From assembly GCA_947498155.1 (NCBI GenBank), contig CANMJD010000003.1, forward strand, positions 1 through 64,000: a DNA stretch of 64,000 nt, in the 5' to 3' direction. The notes under the pieces are model-generated. The model worked only from the letters and a program-made list of their open reading frames with translations, made no database searches and had not been told where the DNA came from. Below are positions 62,369-64,000 of the stretch, piece after piece (position 1 is the stretch's first letter; every line of letters begins with the position of its first letter). The position numbers were made by a program, and so were the translations under genes. The DNA comes from an uncultured Pseudoruegeria sp. GTDB taxonomy: Bacteria; Pseudomonadota; Alphaproteobacteria; Rhodobacterales; Rhodobacteraceae.

Positions 62369-63832
62369 TCATTCATCCAGCGGCTTTTTACCCAGATGTT
62401 TGCGCAGACGCGACGGGGTGGATTTTTTGCGGTTCTTATAGGGGTTCGCATCGGCCTGACTGCGCATATACAGCCGGATCGGGGTACCCGGCATGTCAAA
62501 ATCCTCGCGCAATCCGTTGACCAGATAGCGGGTATAAGATTCGGACAATTTTTCCGGCATCGAGCACATCACTACAAATCCCGGTGGGCGGGTTTTGGCC
62601 TGGGTCATATAGCGCAATTTGATCCGGCGACCTGCGGGTGCGGGGGGCGGATGGGCTTCAACCATATCCGACAGCCAGCGGTTCAGTTTTGCCGTCGAAA
62701 CCCGACGGTTCCAGACATCATTGGCTTTCAAAATGGCAGCATGCAGACGTTCCAGCCCCTTGCCGGTTTTGGCCGATACCGTAATCAATGGTGCGCCGCG
62801 CAATTGCGGCAACAGCCGGTTAAAAGCTTCTTTCAACTCTTTGAGTTTCTGTTGTTTTTCGGGTTCGGCATCCCATTTGTTCACCGCGACCACAACAGCC
62901 CGCCCTTCGCGCTCCGCCAAATCGGCAATGCGCAAATCCTGCTGTTCAAACGGAATTTCCGCGTCCAGCAACACCACCACGACTTCGGCAAATTTGACCG
63001 CTCGCAGACCATCGGACACAGACAGCTTTTCGAGCTTTTCCTGCACCTTGGCTTTTTTGCGCATACCGGCGGTATCAAAGATCCGCATCGGCGTGTCATT
63101 CCAGGTGGTGCGCAGCGAAATCGCGTCTCGCGTTATGCCCGCTTCGGGGCCGGTCAACAAGCGATCTTCCCCCATGATCCGGTTTATCAAGGTAGATTTA
63201 CCGGCATTGGGCCGTCCGACCACCGCCACCTGCAAAGGCTTGGCCACGGTCAATTGACGCGGTCCGTCCTCATCCTCGCCGCCTTCGGCGATTGTGACGT
63301 CAGTATCGGGTGTATATTCGGCTTCGCGGGCGGCAAATTCATCCGCCAGCGGCATCAGGACCGCAGCCAGATCGCTCATGCCCTCGCCATGTTCGGCTGA
63401 CAGGCGCATCGGTTCGCCAAGGCCCAGCGAATAAGCCTCGATCACACCGGCATCCGCGGCACGGCCTTCGCCTTTATTGGCGGCCAGCAGCACATGGGCG
63501 TTTTTCTTGCGCAGGATATCGGCAAAAATCTCATCCGCAGGCAGAACCCCTGCCCGCGCGTCGATCATGAACAGACAGACATCGGCCATTTCCACCGCGC
63601 GTTCGGTCAGGCGGCGCATGCGCCCCTGCAGGCTTTCATCGGTGGCCTCTTCCAGACCAGCGGTATCAATCACGGTAAAGCGCATATCGCCCAGACGGGC
63701 CTCGCCTTCGCGCAAATCGCGCGTGACGCCGGGTTGGTCATCCACCAACGCCAGACGTTTGCCCACCAGACGGTTGAACAGGGTCGATTTACCTACATTC
63801 GGGCGGCCTACAATGGCCATCGTAAAACTCAT
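62369..63832 (-). CDS. der: Ribosome-assembly GTPase Der (EngA)
   Basis: This 487-residue protein has two GTPase domains in tandem: P-loops GRPNVGKST (near residue 8) and GRPNAGKST (near 207), with DTAGLEE and DTAGMRKK switch regions and NKWD in the second. A C-terminal KH-like domain follows ([20 protein letters not shown]). It helps mature the 50S ribosomal subunit. An extended linker of about 25 residues ([19 protein letters not shown]) joins the two GTPase domains. It follows the bamB gene, a common order. Confidence 0.95.
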   Translation of the reverse strand: MSFTMAIVGRPNVGKSTLFNRLVGKRLALVDDQPGVTRDLREGEARLGDMRFTVIDTAGLEEATDESLQGRMRRLTERAVEMADVCLFMIDARAGVLPADEIFADILRKKNAHVLLAANKGEGRAADAGVIEAYSLGLGEPMRLSAEHGEGMSDLAAVLMPLADEFAAREAEYTPDTDVTIAEGGEDEDGPRQLTVAKPLQVAVVGRPNAGKSTLINRIMGEDRLLTGPEAGITRDAISLRTTWNDTPMRIFDTAGMRKKAKVQEKLEKLSVSDGLRAVKFAEVVVVLLDAEIPFEQQDLRIADLAEREGRAVVVAVNKWDAEPEKQQKLKELKEAFNRLLPQLRGAPLITVSAKTGKGLERLHAAILKANDVWNRRVSTAKLNRWLSDMVEAHPPPAPAGRRIKLRYMTQAKTRPPGFVVMCSMPEKLSESYTRYLVNGLREDFDMPGTPIRLYMRSQADANPYKNRKKSTPSRLRKHLGKKPLDE

Positions 63833-63880
63833 CAGAGCTCTCCAGATCGGATCAAGACGCCCCGATACAGCATCCTGTGC

Positions 63881-64000
63881 CTAACGGAAAGCGTGAAGTT
63901 TACCTTTGCGGGACACAACATACATCGTGCCGCCGACGATTGCCGGATTTGCCGTCGCTCCACCGTCGATTTCAAGCGTCGAAAGCAGTGCGCCGGATTC
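63881..64000 (-). CDS. bamB: PQQ-like beta-propeller protein, C-terminus (BamB, partial)
   Basis: Only the last 39 codons are visible; the gene runs out of the window. The fragment (NPAIVGGTMYVVSRKGKLHAF near the stop) is the last beta-propeller blade of the outer-membrane assembly lipoprotein BamB. It lies upstream of der on the same strand, the conserved bamB-der order. The rest of the gene is needed to confirm the lipobox. Confidence 0.7.
   Translation of the reverse strand, partial: ESGALLSTLEIDGGATANPAIVGGTMYVVSRKGKLHAFR

Noticed and set aside
62012-63400. Plus-strand frame of 462 codons over dnaB's end and der
   Set aside because: It crosses the dnaB terminator and runs antisense to der, and the protein has no recognisable domain.
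1-64000. Prophage, genomic island, insertion sequence, CRISPR array, rRNA or tRNA
   Set aside because: No transposase, integrase, cas gene, regularly spaced repeat or cloverleaf was seen, and composition is even.

Overview
This 64 kb window is chromosomal DNA from an alphaproteobacterium, most likely of the Rhodobacterales/Roseobacter group. The evidence is gene content typical of that group: two TRAP transporters with their own two-component systems, the Entner-Doudoroff genes edd-eda, an RSP_2648-type PIN protein, a siroheme/DUF2849/CysI/CysH/DUF934 cluster, urease genes and DUF1127 mini-genes. Base composition and codon use look even throughout. I saw no phage, transposase, CRISPR array, rRNA or tRNA gene.

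Layout. 1-4.0 kb: two exported paralogues built from a ~40-residue repeat, an M48 protease, and an rRNA methyltransferase-PIN pair. 4.2-6.8 kb: edd-eda behind a LacI-type operator. 6.9-14.4 kb: a GFA protein with a likely premature stop, glnE with a small partner gene, DUF2852 and RDD membrane proteins, the Bpt aminoacyltransferase, a VOC protein and a thiolase. 14.4-21.2 kb: an enlarged TakP-like TRAP system, divergent from a Cache histidine kinase and NarL-type regulator. 21.2-24.9 kb: two Lin0512 paralogues, then ilvB-ilvH preceded by an evident Leu/Val/Ile leader-peptide attenuator. 24.9-31.1 kb: tgt, a MIP18/SufT-type gene, a glycerophosphodiesterase, an A-type Fe-S carrier, tpiA and an SLC13 permease. 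31.2-37.7 kb: dctPQM with dctBD, in which DctD lacks key sigma-54-activator features. 37.8-45.0 kb: a P450, then an Lrp-type regulator divergent from the assimilatory sulfate-reduction operon. 45.1-46.6 kb: an Ala-rich heptad-like protein and infC with a probable AUA start. 46.8-50.2 kb: a molybdenum-hydroxylase accessory operon without a catalytic large subunit. 50.4-52.6 kb: a glycosyltransferase and a hydrolase-like protein. 52.6-58.5 kb: the urease cluster ureDABC...EFG. 58.7-64 kb: pyrC, pyrE, dnaB, der and the 3' end of bamB.

The genes describe a marine-type heterotroph that takes up organic acids through TRAP systems, breaks down sugars through KDPG, assimilates sulfate and uses urea nitrogen. 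I did not find one large undescribed system. The strongest unusual signals are: a DctD without the GAFTGA loop or the Walker A lysine, next to tandem DctD-type sites and no visible sigma-54 promoter; an orphan pair of molybdenum-hydroxylase subunits; the AUA start of infC; a dispersed intergenic motif seen six times; paired LacI-type operators, one of them inside edd; and the four-copy repeat family at the left edge.
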